Assembly: GCF_021390675.1 (NCBI RefSeq)
Contig: NZ_JAJEJV010000004.1
Location: 2,542,001-2,606,000 of the forward strand
DNA: 64,000 nt
Source of the DNA: Dyella sp. 2HG41-7
GTDB lineage: Bacteria > Pseudomonadota > Gammaproteobacteria > Xanthomonadales > Rhodanobacteraceae
Direction of reading: 5' to 3'
Part shown: positions 45,626 through 54,679 of the stretch, one piece after another
Layout of the letters: each line of letters opens with the position of its first letter
Position numbering within the stretch: position 1 is the stretch's first letter
Program-made: the position numbers and the translations under genes
The notes under the pieces: generated by a model
Databases searched by the model: none
The model's input: only the letters and a program-made list of their open reading frames with translations
What the model was told of the DNA's origin: nothing

Positions 45626-46599
45626 TGCGTTTCACAAGGCGGCGCGGCAAATACCCGGGAAGCAAACGCATGGTTTCCATAGATCGCCAGAAACAACCAC
45701 AAACGACGGTGCCTCCCATCTACACCGTCGCATCGTCGGCGCCGCATCGTCTCGATGAATCGCGGCAAGGCCACACAGCGCCGGTGAGCGTCGTCGTTCC
45801 TTGCTATCGGTGTGTCGACACCATCGAAGGCGCAGTCGCCTCGGTCGCCGCACAACAAGTGTTGCCTGCAGAAGTATTGCTCGTCGATGACGGAAGTCCC
45901 GACGATACCTTGAAGCGTTTGCATGAAGTCGCATCCCGCTATGCACCCGGTTGGGTCAAGGTCATTGCGCTAGCGCGCAATGCGGGCCCATCTGCGGCGC
46001 GCAACAAGGGCTGGGAAAAAGCCAGTCAACCGTGGATTGCGTTTCTCGATGCCGACGACAGCTGGCATCCGGAAAAGTTGGCGTTGCAGATGGACGCGAT
46101 CGAAGAAGATTCTCAAATCGCTTTGATCGCGCACGACATGAACGTCCAATCGCGAACTGCGCCAGCGCCGACGCTGCACTACCCGCTGAACGTCCGCGTG
46201 TTTCCCAATCATCTGATGATGCTGCGCAGCCCGTTTCCAACAGCGTCCATCATCCTTCGCCGCGATCTCCCGTTCCGTTTTGACGAACGGCGCAGACGCG
46301 CGGAGGACTTCATGCTCTGGGCGCAGATCCTGCTCAACGGCTATCGCTGCGCCAAGATCAATCAAATCCTCGCTTCATGGCATAAACCGCCTTTCGGCGC
46401 CGGCGGACTCAGTGGCGACCTGGCCGCGATGTTCGAGGCGGCGAACGACGTTCGCAAAACGCTCCATGAACAAGGCCTACTTAGTTGGTGGCAATGGAAA
46501 ATCATGGATGTTTTCAGCCTGATTCGCTATGCGCGTCGCCGTGCGTTGACGTTCAAAAGACGTCATGCCGGCTTATTTTTCGCCAGACACAATGCCTGA
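45622..46599 (+). CDS. Family 2 glycosyltransferase
   Basis: 325 residues. GT-A fold with VSVVVPCYR at the start, LLVDDGSPDDT, and the metal-binding DADD in IAFLDADDSWHPEK. The start overlaps the previous stop (ATGA); a second ATG at 45670 has a better ribosome site and may be the true one. It adds a sugar to the lipid-linked repeat unit on the cytoplasmic face. The donor sugar cannot be told. Confidence 0.9.
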   Translation: MMRFTRRRGKYPGSKRMVSIDRQKQPQTTVPPIYTVASSAPHRLDESRQGHTAPVSVVVPCYRCVDTIEGAVASVAAQQVLPAEVLLVDDGSPDDTLKRLHEVASRYAPGWVKVIALARNAGPSAARNKGWEKASQPWIAFLDADDSWHPEKLALQMDAIEEDSQIALIAHDMNVQSRTAPAPTLHYPLNVRVFPNHLMMLRSPFPTASIILRRDLPFRFDERRRRAEDFMLWAQILLNGYRCAKINQILASWHKPPFGAGGLSGDLAAMFEAANDVRKTLHEQGLLSWWQWKIMDVFSLIRYARRRALTFKRRHAGLFFARHNA

Positions 46600-46611
46600 C
46601 GCGATAGAGCT

Positions 46612-47667
46612 ATGAACACCGTGACACCGTACGTCGAATATTCCCGCCCATCGAGCATCACCACCAATGCTCGGTCGATGCTGAGCCTGATGCTGATTGT
46701 AGCGGTGTGCCTCTTTGTGGACATCGTGGTCGGCAGCCGCAGCATCGATGTGGGTACCGACACCTATGTCTATGCCGGTTTCTTCCACGAAATTCGCGGC
46801 GGCCCGATCAGCACGCGTTTTGAGCCGGGCTTCCTGTTGATTACTCGCGTGCTGAGCCTCAGCGGCTTCAGCGTCGAGGCGTATCAGTCGATCCTGTTCG
46901 GCATCCTGCTTTTGATGGCGGCGATCGCATCGCGCAAGTACTTCGACTATCTAGGCAGCACCCGCGGCTATCTGACGTTCCTCGTCGCATGCTTGATGTT
47001 CCTGCTTATATCGCCGATGTTCGTGAATGCGTCGATCAACGCGGTTCGACAAGGACTCGCGGCGCTTCCCGTATTTACGGCGCTGCTGGCGTTTCATCAA
47101 CGGCAATGGCGCTCGTTCTTTATCTACGGCGTTATCGCGACGAGCTTCCACTATTCCTCGCTCCTCTATCTCGCGTTCGCGCCGTTGTTGTTGGTCAATC
47201 TGAAGCTGCTGCGCATCGCGGCAATCGTAGCTTTTATCGCCTACTGCACCGGCGTGACCCAGATCGTGGTGCGCGCGGTGGCTCCCTTCATCTACAACGC
47301 GGTGATGGATTACAGCCTCGGCGCCAAATACAAATCCGGCGTCCGTATCGACTTCGCCGTGTTTTCAATCTTCTGGTACGCACTTCCGTTCATGCTGAAC
47401 AGCATCGTGCGCAAGCCCTATAGCACGCGCATCAAAGACAGCACGGCCGTGTACCTTGTGATGCTCCTGCCCTTCTTCGTACTGGGCTGGGGCAACTTCT
47501 CCAACCGCTACCTTTTGTCGTCTTACTTGGCCGCGTCGATGATGGTCGCCGCCATCTTCTTCCACAGCCGCATATCGATACTGCGCAACCCCATATTACT
47601 GCGTGGCGGCTTCATTATTTCCAGCGTCGTCTTCTTCTATTACGTAGCTAACCAGGTGATTGTATGA
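46612..47667 (+). CDS. EpsG/Wzy-like polysaccharide polymerase
   Basis: 351 residues, about nine helices. Family blocks: VGTDTYVYAGFF, FEPGFLLITRVLS, and NAVRQGLAALPV. It should join flipped repeat units on the periplasmic side. The stop overlaps the start of the first asparagine-synthetase-like gene (ATGA), so they are translationally coupled. Confidence 0.88.
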   Translation: MNTVTPYVEYSRPSSITTNARSMLSLMLIVAVCLFVDIVVGSRSIDVGTDTYVYAGFFHEIRGGPISTRFEPGFLLITRVLSLSGFSVEAYQSILFGILLLMAAIASRKYFDYLGSTRGYLTFLVACLMFLLISPMFVNASINAVRQGLAALPVFTALLAFHQRQWRSFFIYGVIATSFHYSSLLYLAFAPLLLVNLKLLRIAAIVAFIAYCTGVTQIVVRAVAPFIYNAVMDYSLGAKYKSGVRIDFAVFSIFWYALPFMLNSIVRKPYSTRIKDSTAVYLVMLLPFFVLGWGNFSNRYLLSSYLAASMMVAAIFFHSRISILRNPILLRGGFIISSVVFFYYVANQVIV

Positions 47668-49157
47668 GTGCGTCGCTCAGTGAGTGCCGGGATGCGCCTA
47701 TTGAAGCTGTAAAGCGTATTCAAATTAATACCTCGCCGAACGACGGCGAGGTGGATTTCTCGTCGGTCAGCGACTGCCATCCCGACGCATCGACGTTCGA
47801 TCTCGTATCCCTTGCAGATATTTTGCGGAACGCGTTCGTCTATCCTCCGCACACCATCTATCGTGACGTGAAAATCGCGGCGACGGGTTTCGATCCTGCG
47901 CAGGACATGCACGAAAACCCGATTTTTCACTTCCAGTTTCAGTCCGCCCTGGCGGAATCGCGCCCGCCAGCCGACGCCATCGACACCGACACGCTGGTCA
48001 GCACCTACCATCAATTGCTGTGCGACGCGGTAGCGCGCACGACGGCTGGCATCAAGTCGCCGTGGCTATTGCAGAGCGGCGGCAAAGATTCGACATCGAT
48101 GGCGATTGCGCTCGCCGACGTTCGCCCGGATACCACCTGCCTGACGTATCTCGGCGGCAATGAAGAAAACGAAGTGGCATCGGCGCGATTCGTCGCGCAC
48201 CAGCTCGGCCTTCGTCATGAAGCGTTGGTATGCGATCCAGGCCGCGCATACGATCGCTACCTGGCGATATTGCCGCGCATGCCGTTGTTGTCGGCCGATT
48301 TCGCTGCTTTGTCGTATGTGGACCTGGCGACCGAAGTAAGCCTGCAACGTGGCGACGGCATCATCGACGCGCTCGGGTCGGATCAGTATTTTGGCGTTCC
48401 GCTGCATCGGCAAGACCGCATCCTCGCGCTATTGGCGCGCAATCTTCGCGTGCCGCAGAGTTTGTTCAAGTCTCGCTTGATCAATCGCAGCTTCAAACTC
48501 TGTTTTGCGCTATCGACGCTGCAGATGGGCGAATTCGAGCGCTATTTCCCAGGCTCGCGTTTTACGGACTCGGAGGTCGACGCGCTGTTCGGGTGGCGCG
48601 TTTCCAACTATTCGCGCCAGCGGATGGAGACGTTCCACAACGACATCGTTTCTGCCGCATCGGCGGAAGCCGTGCGACGCATTTCGTTGGTGGTCGGTGA
48701 ATCCGCCCATTTGGCCAAGGGCATGTATGCGACGCAAGCGATGCACCTGCGGCTTGCCTATCCGTATTGCGACAAGCAATTCCGCGACTGGATCTTCCAC
48801 AGCATTCCGGACGATCAGCTGATCGGGCCAGGTGGCCTCAACAAAGTTGTGATGCGCCAATATATCGCCAAGCGCTTTCAGCAGCTTCCTTACGTTCAGG
48901 CCAAAGGTTGTTTCCGCTTCGATCTGCGCGGCCTCGCCAGACAGCGATTCGATCAGGTTCATGCATTCTCGCTTCAGGCGCAGTCGTTGCTGCCTGGGGC
49001 GCCGCGGTGGCTGGAAACGCACCGCAACAGTCTCGACAACAAGTATTTCGCTTCGAAATTCTATCTGCTGGCCATGATCCTTCCGTGGCTGCTCGACCGC
49101 CTGCACGCTACCGCAACGGCTCGAAAAGATGTCATCGACGAGCACGCCGCCTTATGA
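47664..49157 (+). CDS. Glutaminase-less asparagine-synthetase-like protein 1
   Basis: 497 residues. Residues about 135-450 form the ATP-PPase synthetase domain with the PP-loop SGGKDSTS at 138-145 and a second conserved block, DALGSDQYFG. The normal asparagine synthetase starts with a roughly 190-residue Ntn glutaminase having Cys at position 2. Here only about 45 residues precede the linker (LADILRNAFVYPPHTIYRDV), and Cys is absent. A conserved stretch RIQINTSP is shared with the next gene. It should adenylate a carboxylate and join it to an amine, using ammonia or another nucleophile. In this context it may amidate a sugar acid of the EPS; that is inference. Confidence 0.8.
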   Translation: MSASLSECRDAPIEAVKRIQINTSPNDGEVDFSSVSDCHPDASTFDLVSLADILRNAFVYPPHTIYRDVKIAATGFDPAQDMHENPIFHFQFQSALAESRPPADAIDTDTLVSTYHQLLCDAVARTTAGIKSPWLLQSGGKDSTSMAIALADVRPDTTCLTYLGGNEENEVASARFVAHQLGLRHEALVCDPGRAYDRYLAILPRMPLLSADFAALSYVDLATEVSLQRGDGIIDALGSDQYFGVPLHRQDRILALLARNLRVPQSLFKSRLINRSFKLCFALSTLQMGEFERYFPGSRFTDSEVDALFGWRVSNYSRQRMETFHNDIVSAASAEAVRRISLVVGESAHLAKGMYATQAMHLRLAYPYCDKQFRDWIFHSIPDDQLIGPGGLNKVVMRQYIAKRFQQLPYVQAKGCFRFDLRGLARQRFDQVHAFSLQAQSLLPGAPRWLETHRNSLDNKYFASKFYLLAMILPWLLDRLHATATARKDVIDEHAAL

Positions 49158-49346
49158 CCGAAAGACCAAGATCCGGGCGAAAACGTGTCATGCAGACCGT
49201 GCACTGTTGCTTCCACGCGAATGCAGCCACGAAATCGCCGACGAATCACATCATTACAAGCTGTTGCGCAATTCGTGGTTGAAGCACAAAAGCTTTATGG
49301 CCGCTTGCGCTAACACCTTCTGCCGAACAACGCACTTGGTGATTTC

Positions 49347-50834
49347 ATGACTTCCGCCATACTGCCCAATAAAATTCGACATACGTTTGCTCGATCGCGT
49401 ATTCAGGTCAATACGTCTCCTTATCAGGAGCTGGACTTCTCTCCACTCGAGGAGATGGCGGATGTCGAAGCGCCGCTCGATCTCGTATCGATCGCCGACC
49501 TGCTGAGAAACTCCTTCGTCTACCCACCGCACTCCGTGTATCGGAATGTGAAAGTGGCCGCGTCGGGTTTCAACCCCACGCAAGACATGTATGAGAATCC
49601 TCAATTTCAATATCCGTTTCAGTCGGCGCTCGCAGCATCGCGCCCGACCGTCGCGTCCGTCGATGGCGACGCGTTGTTGGAGACTTATCACCGACTGCTG
49701 TGCGATGCGGTAAGAAATACCACCGCCAAAATAAAATCGCCTTGGTTGCTGCAAAGCGGCGGCAAGGATTCCACGTCGATGGCGATCGCCGTCGCCGATG
49801 TCAGGCCCGATACCAATTGCTTGACGTATCTTGGCGGCCGCGAAGAAAACGAAGTCGCCTCGGCACGACACGTCGCGCGCCAACTGGGGCTTCGTCATGA
49901 AGCACTGGTATGCCATCCAGGCCGAGCCTACGACCGGTATTTGGCGATGGTTCCGCGGATGCCGTTGCTGACCGCGGACTTTGCTTTGCTGTCTTACGCA
50001 GACTTGGCCACTGAGATTCGACTGCATCACGGCGATGGCGTGATCGACGCCCTGGGAGCCGATCAGTATTTCGGAACGCCGCTACACAGCCGGGAACGGA
50101 TTCTGGCGCTGTTCGCACGCGGCCTTCGTCTTCCGCAAAGCATCTTCAAATCGCGCGTCGTCAGCCGCAGCTTCAAGCTTTGTTATGCACTGGCCACGTT
50201 GCAAATGAGCGAGTTCGAACGCTACTTCCCCGGCTCCCGTTTCAGCGACAGCGAAGTCGACGAATTGTTCGGGTGGCAAGTTTCGACCTGCTCGCGTCAG
50301 CGCATCGAAACTTTCCGCAACGAAATCGCCACAGCCGATTCGTCGGAAGCGGTTCGTCGCATCGCCTTTATCATCAACGAAGCCGCCAATATGGCGAAGG
50401 GCATGTACGCCACCAAAGCCATGTCTTTGCGACTGGTTTTCCCCTATTGCAACGAACAGCTTCGCGACTGGATTTTCAATCATGTTCCCAACGAGCTGTT
50501 GATCGGTTCGGGCGGCGTCAACAAGGTGTTGATGCGGCAGCACATCGCCAAATACTTCGACGATTTGCCATACGTCAAGGCAAAGGGCTCTTTCCGGTTC
50601 GATCTGCGCGGTCTTGCGCAACAACGCTACGAACAAGTCCACGACTTCGCCAGGCAGGCGCAATCGTTGTTGCCCGGCGCGCTGCCGTGGCTCGAATCCC
50701 ATCGCAATCATCTTTACAACAAGTATTTCGCATCGAAGTTTTACCTGCTCGCCATCACGCTCCCCTGGCTGTTGAACCGCATGCACGGCTCGGCAAAGTC
50801 GAGCGTGCTGACCCACGTGGAGCGCATTACATGA
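49347..50834 (+). CDS. Glutaminase-less asparagine-synthetase-like protein 2
   Basis: 495 residues, an evident tandem paralogue of the previous gene: PP-loop SGGKDSTS at 137-144, DALGADQYFG, and RIQVNTSP near the N-terminus. Long segments are identical, such as VADVRPDTNCLTYLGG against LADVRPDTTCLTYLGG. It too lacks the Ntn domain. Both starts sit in a GGTGATTNNATGA context, which in the first case is the polymerase 3' end. Its own stop overlaps the start of the first beta-helix gene (ATGA). Two copies suggest two substrates or a heterodimer. Confidence 0.8.
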   Translation: MTSAILPNKIRHTFARSRIQVNTSPYQELDFSPLEEMADVEAPLDLVSIADLLRNSFVYPPHSVYRNVKVAASGFNPTQDMYENPQFQYPFQSALAASRPTVASVDGDALLETYHRLLCDAVRNTTAKIKSPWLLQSGGKDSTSMAIAVADVRPDTNCLTYLGGREENEVASARHVARQLGLRHEALVCHPGRAYDRYLAMVPRMPLLTADFALLSYADLATEIRLHHGDGVIDALGADQYFGTPLHSRERILALFARGLRLPQSIFKSRVVSRSFKLCYALATLQMSEFERYFPGSRFSDSEVDELFGWQVSTCSRQRIETFRNEIATADSSEAVRRIAFIINEAANMAKGMYATKAMSLRLVFPYCNEQLRDWIFNHVPNELLIGSGGVNKVLMRQHIAKYFDDLPYVKAKGSFRFDLRGLAQQRYEQVHDFARQAQSLLPGALPWLESHRNHLYNKYFASKFYLLAITLPWLLNRMHGSAKSSVLTHVERIT

Positions 50835-51973
50835 AAAGCAATTCTTCTTTCGATCTTGTTTCTTCCGAACGCCGCAACTTTCTCCGTTGCTCGCTGTGGG
50901 CGTTGCCGCCTATCGCCCTGTCGGCCTGGGCGCTGCCACGAACCACATGGGGATGGCAGAGCACGAGCGGGCCAGTGATCAATGTTCGCGACAAAGGCGC
51001 CAAGGGCGACGGCACGACCGACGATACGTCCGCCTTCAAGGCGGCCATCGAAGCGCTGCCAAGCAGCGGCGGCACCGTCTCGGTGCCACCGGGCAATTAC
51101 ATTATCGACGCCATGCGCGCGATCAACCTGCGTTCGAACATGCTTTTCCAGTTGGCGCCCACGGCGACGCTTACGGCGATTCCCAACAACTCGCCGCGTT
51201 CGCACGTGATCAAGGTTTGGAACTGCACCAATGTGCGCATCACCGGCGGACGCATTGTCGGCGAGCGCAATGCACACAGCGGCGTCGGCGGCGAATGGGG
51301 CTATGGGCTCAATATCCAAGCTTCCAATCATGTGTATGTGTCGAACATGCATATCTCCGATTGCTGGGGCGACGGCATCTGGATCGGCGCGATCGGTCCT
51401 GACCATAACGCCACGCCGTCGACCGATGTGACGATCGACAACGTCATCTCCATCAACAATCGTCGGCAGGGCCTTTCCATCGGACCAGTCGATGGCGTGG
51501 TGATCAAAAATTCCACATTCAGCGGCAGCAACGGCACCAAGCCCGAGTCGGGTATCGATATCGAACCGCAGGCGCAGGGCTTTGCGCGCAATATCACGAT
51601 CGACACATGCACGATTTCCAACAATCACGGCACCGGCATGGAAATCCATTACAACGTCAGCGGCGTCACGATCAAGAACTGCACGTTCCAAGGCAACGCC
51701 GGTTACGGCCTGATGACGGCGGACAACCCGTCGCAACTTACGATCACTAACAACACCTTTACCGGAAACGGACTGGTCGGCTTGACCATTGCGGGCCAGA
51801 CCAGCCACGTACAAGCGACCGGCAATACCCTGACCGGCAATAGCACGCGTTACGTTCATAACGCCGCCAAGGCGCTTACGTCTTCGTCCAGCGGAAATCC
51901 TGCGCAACACAAGACCGATCTGCGCGTGGATCCCGGCACCAGCGACGTCAATCTATCGAACAACAAGTTCTAG
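50831..51973 (+). CDS. Tat-type secreted right-handed beta-helix protein 1
   Basis: 380 residues from the ATG coupled to the previous gene. The N-terminus has a twin-arginine motif, RRNFLR at 14-19, followed by a hydrophobic stretch ending in ALP. The rest is the pectate-lyase-3 fold: DKGAKGDGTTDDTSAFKAA, then many parallel beta-helix coils (NNTFTGNGLVGLTIAG). This fold is used by lyases, epimerases and depolymerases of polysaccharides. It may cut or modify the EPS in the periplasm after folding in the cytoplasm. Catalytic residues could not be identified. Confidence 0.85.
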   Translation: MKSNSSFDLVSSERRNFLRCSLWALPPIALSAWALPRTTWGWQSTSGPVINVRDKGAKGDGTTDDTSAFKAAIEALPSSGGTVSVPPGNYIIDAMRAINLRSNMLFQLAPTATLTAIPNNSPRSHVIKVWNCTNVRITGGRIVGERNAHSGVGGEWGYGLNIQASNHVYVSNMHISDCWGDGIWIGAIGPDHNATPSTDVTIDNVISINNRRQGLSIGPVDGVVIKNSTFSGSNGTKPESGIDIEPQAQGFARNITIDTCTISNNHGTGMEIHYNVSGVTIKNCTFQGNAGYGLMTADNPSQLTITNNTFTGNGLVGLTIAGQTSHVQATGNTLTGNSTRYVHNAAKALTSSSSGNPAQHKTDLRVDPGTSDVNLSNNKF

Positions 51974-52008
51974 CGTTGGCATTCCCCCTCTGCCTCGGAA
52001 TCGACTAG

Positions 52009-53184
52009 ATGAAATTTGCTTTCTTCGCCAACACTGATTGGTATCTCTATAACTTCCGTCTTTCGACGGCGCGCCGCCTGCTGTCCGAAGGGCACGAAGT
52101 CGTCATGATCTCGCCGCCTGGAAACTTTGGCAGCCGCTTTGCGCAACACGGTTGCCGCTGGGTTCCATTGTCTACGATGGATCGGGCGAGCCTGAATCCT
52201 GCGCGCGAAGCCGTCACCTTGCACCAATTGATTCGCGTGCTGCGCGACGAAAAGCCCGATCTTCTGCACAATTTCACGTTGAAGTGCGCGGTGTACGGAG
52301 CGATCGCTTCGCGCATCGTTCGCGTACCGGCCACCGTCAATGCGGTGGCCGGCATGGGCTACGTATTTACCAGTCATACTACCAAGGCCCGTGTACTGCG
52401 ACCGATCGTCAAGTCGTTGCTCCGCCTTGCGCTCAATAACCCGAATTCGTTGCTGATTTTGCAGAACCCCGACGATGCGGAAGCGTTCGAATCGGCCGGA
52501 CTGACATCCCCAGATCGCATTCGCCTTATTCGCAGTTCGGGCGTCAACACGACACGCTTTCAACCCAAGCCTCGAACACCAGGTCATACGGAACGACTCC
52601 GCGTTATTCTTGCCGCGCGACTTCTTCGCGAGAAAGGCATCGAGGAATTCGCCGAAGCAGCCAACCTGCTTCGACAATGGGGACGCGACGTCGAATTTCT
52701 GCTCGCAGGCACACCGGACGAAGGCAATCCGCATTCGATCCAAAAAACGCAAGTGCAACAGTGGTCGGATGAAGGCCTTATTCAATGGCTTGGTCATGTC
52801 GACGACATGCCTGCCTTGTTGAGCACCGCACATGTGATGGCTTTGCCGAGCTATTACCGCGAAGGCGTTCCGAAATCCTTGATCGAAGGCGCCGCTTCCG
52901 GACTCGCGATCGTTACGACCAATCTCCCCGGTTGCCGCGAAGTCGTCACGCAACATGGCGTCGACGGCTTGCATGTCGAACCACGCAATGCACGCGCGCT
53001 CGCGCATTGCATCGTGCAGCTGGACGACGATCGCGAGTTGCTGCGGAAGCTCGCGCATCAAGCGCGTTTGCGCGCGACGACCGATTTCGACGAACGGATC
53101 GTCATCCAGAAAACGCTCGACGTCTACGCCGAATTGCTAGACCCGACCGACGCCATTTACGCGGGCTTTCGCACCACGCTCTAG
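52009..53184 (+). CDS. Family 4 glycosyltransferase
   Basis: 391 residues. GT-B fold: MKFAFFANTDWYLYNFRLST at the start, the nucleotide-binding SSGVNTTRF block, the catalytic EGVPKSLIEGAASGLAIVTT signature (EX7E) and LPGCREVV. It should use a nucleotide sugar for the repeat unit. It lies 35 bases after the first beta-helix gene. Together with the GT2 this gives only two transferases beyond the initiating enzyme, so the repeat unit may be a trisaccharide unless others are encoded elsewhere. Confidence 0.9.
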   Translation: MKFAFFANTDWYLYNFRLSTARRLLSEGHEVVMISPPGNFGSRFAQHGCRWVPLSTMDRASLNPAREAVTLHQLIRVLRDEKPDLLHNFTLKCAVYGAIASRIVRVPATVNAVAGMGYVFTSHTTKARVLRPIVKSLLRLALNNPNSLLILQNPDDAEAFESAGLTSPDRIRLIRSSGVNTTRFQPKPRTPGHTERLRVILAARLLREKGIEEFAEAANLLRQWGRDVEFLLAGTPDEGNPHSIQKTQVQQWSDEGLIQWLGHVDDMPALLSTAHVMALPSYYREGVPKSLIEGAASGLAIVTTNLPGCREVVTQHGVDGLHVEPRNARALAHCIVQLDDDRELLRKLAHQARLRATTDFDERIVIQKTLDVYAELLDPTDAIYAGFRTTL

Positions 53185-53395
53185 CGCACCCGCGCGCGAC
53201 GACGTCGATCTGAAATAGACGTCCAAACGACCAAGTCGTTCATGATTGTGAAGATTTTCACGTCTCGTTTCAGCAATTAGCGAGACGCGAAAACCTCGTG
53301 AAATTGCGAGCAAAAACACGTTTTCACATTTGCTATTTCACACATTGATGACGCACCTTAGCCTCGCAGTTCACACAAACGAGGCGGTACCAAAC
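53185..53395. promoter_or_regulatory. Promoter region of the second beta-helix gene
   Basis: 211 bases holding a near-perfect CRP/Clp box (53247-53262), a stem of CGTCTCG and CGAGACG (53261-53267 / 53281-53287) overlapping its right edge, and several TTTCAC/GTGAAA repeats. The AT-rich end leads to a GAGGCGG ribosome site. Confidence 0.6.
53247..53262. promoter_or_regulatory. Putative CRP/Clp binding site
   Basis: TGTGAAGATTTTCACG matches TGTGA-N6-TCACA with only the last base different. Clp, a CRP-family regulator that senses c-di-GMP in xanthomonads, uses this motif to control polysaccharide genes. The site lies about 134 bases before the GTG of the second beta-helix gene. Confidence 0.6.
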
Positions 53396-54598
53396 GTGAA
53401 AAACAGGTCTGCGCTGAAAGGCGCACAGGGGAACCTACTTCAAGGCTTCGACGCTGCGACGTCGAACAACATTAACTTAACGAAAGCGCGCCGTAAAAAG
53501 CTTCTGACCGGCATCGTGGCATCGTTGGCGCTGTCGATGGCGGCTCTGCCCGCCTCCGCGACCAACTGGTGGAATCCGACGCCGGTCATTACGGTGGGCA
53601 GCACGGTCATCAACGTGCAGAGCATGGGCGCGACGGGCAATGGCGTGACCGACGACACCGCCGCCTTCCAGGCCGCGATCAACGCCCTGCCCTCTACCGG
53701 CGGCGTGATCTCCGTGCCGGCAGGCACGTACATGATCAATGCACTGGTCGGCATCAAGCTGCGCTCCAATATGCGACTGAGCATGCAGAGCACGGCGACG
53801 CTGAAAGCCATTCCGAACAGCGCCGATCGCTCCTGGGTGATCAAGGCCTGGAATGTGAACAACGTCGAGATCGCCGGCGGAAACATTGTCGGTGAGCGCG
53901 TTGGCCACACGGGCACCACGGGTCAATGGGGCTACTGCGTCAACATCGAAGGTTCGAGCACGGTCTACGTGCACGACATCAACCTGTCCAACAGCTGGGG
54001 CGACGGCATTCTGGTCGGCGGCACCGGTTCGGGCGCGACGGTTGTGCCTTCGACGAATGTCACGCTCAACAACGTCAATGCCACCAACAATCGTCGTCAA
54101 GGTTTGACGATTGCGCCGTCGACCCAGCTGTATGTGGTCAACAGCAGCTTCACCAGCTCCAACGGCATTTCGCCCCAGGCCGGTATCGATATCGAGCCGG
54201 ATATCCAGGGCAACGTGAATCATGTCCGCCTGGAAAACGACACGCTGTCGAACAACGTCGGCAACGGTCTTGAAATTCACGCCAACGTGAACGACGTGAC
54301 GCTGACCGGCTCGACCGCGCAGAACAATAAGGGCTACGGCGCCTTCACCAGCGGCTCGACCAACCTGACGATCACCAACAACAACCTGATCCAGAACTAC
54401 CTGTTCGGTGTGGATATTGCGGGCGTCAGCGACAGCACGATTCTCGAGAACAACACCATCACCTACAACGGCGATGCTTGGTTCTACGCGCACAACGTGT
54501 CGATCTTCACTGAAGGCTGGGTGCCGCGCGACATCACGATCGCCACCACGGCGACGAATGTCACGCAGTCCGGTAACACGATTTCTCCGATGAAGTGA
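53396..54598 (+). CDS. Secreted right-handed beta-helix protein 2
   Basis: About 400 residues from a GTG start (VKNRSALKGAQGN) with GAGGCGG at good spacing; an ATG at 53348 has no ribosome site. A long hydrophilic N-region precedes the signal helix LLTGIVASLALSMAALPASA. The remainder is the same fold as the product of 50831-51973: ATGNGVTDDTAAFQAAINALP, NNRRQGLTI and many conserved coil residues, so the two are paralogues. It has no clear Tat box, so it probably uses Sec. It may modify the exported polymer. It has its own promoter region and terminator. Confidence 0.85.
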   Translation: MKNRSALKGAQGNLLQGFDAATSNNINLTKARRKKLLTGIVASLALSMAALPASATNWWNPTPVITVGSTVINVQSMGATGNGVTDDTAAFQAAINALPSTGGVISVPAGTYMINALVGIKLRSNMRLSMQSTATLKAIPNSADRSWVIKAWNVNNVEIAGGNIVGERVGHTGTTGQWGYCVNIEGSSTVYVHDINLSNSWGDGILVGGTGSGATVVPSTNVTLNNVNATNNRRQGLTIAPSTQLYVVNSSFTSSNGISPQAGIDIEPDIQGNVNHVRLENDTLSNNVGNGLEIHANVNDVTLTGSTAQNNKGYGAFTSGSTNLTITNNNLIQNYLFGVDIAGVSDSTILENNTITYNGDAWFYAHNVSIFTEGWVPRDITIATTATNVTQSGNTISPMK

Positions 54599-54605
54599 TG
54601 AAACT

Positions 54606-54649
54606 GCCGTGCGGGTTGCCGCCTCGATCTCCCGCACGGCATTTTTTTT
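54606..54649 (+). terminator. Intrinsic terminator after the second beta-helix gene
   Basis: GCCGTGCGGG and CCCGCACGGC pair perfectly over a 15-base loop, followed by A and eight T. It ends the plus-strand EPS transcripts just before the convergent flippase gene. Confidence 0.92.
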
Positions 54650-54679
54650 GAGGCAATCGCTTAGCGCCGATTTACGCTT

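Noticed and set aside
49190-49282. 30-residue Cys-containing peptide between the two amidoligase-like genes, as a lasso or other peptide precursor
   Set aside because: There is no leader/core pattern, no B-type protease or recognition protein, and the frame overlaps a gap that looks like decayed sequence.
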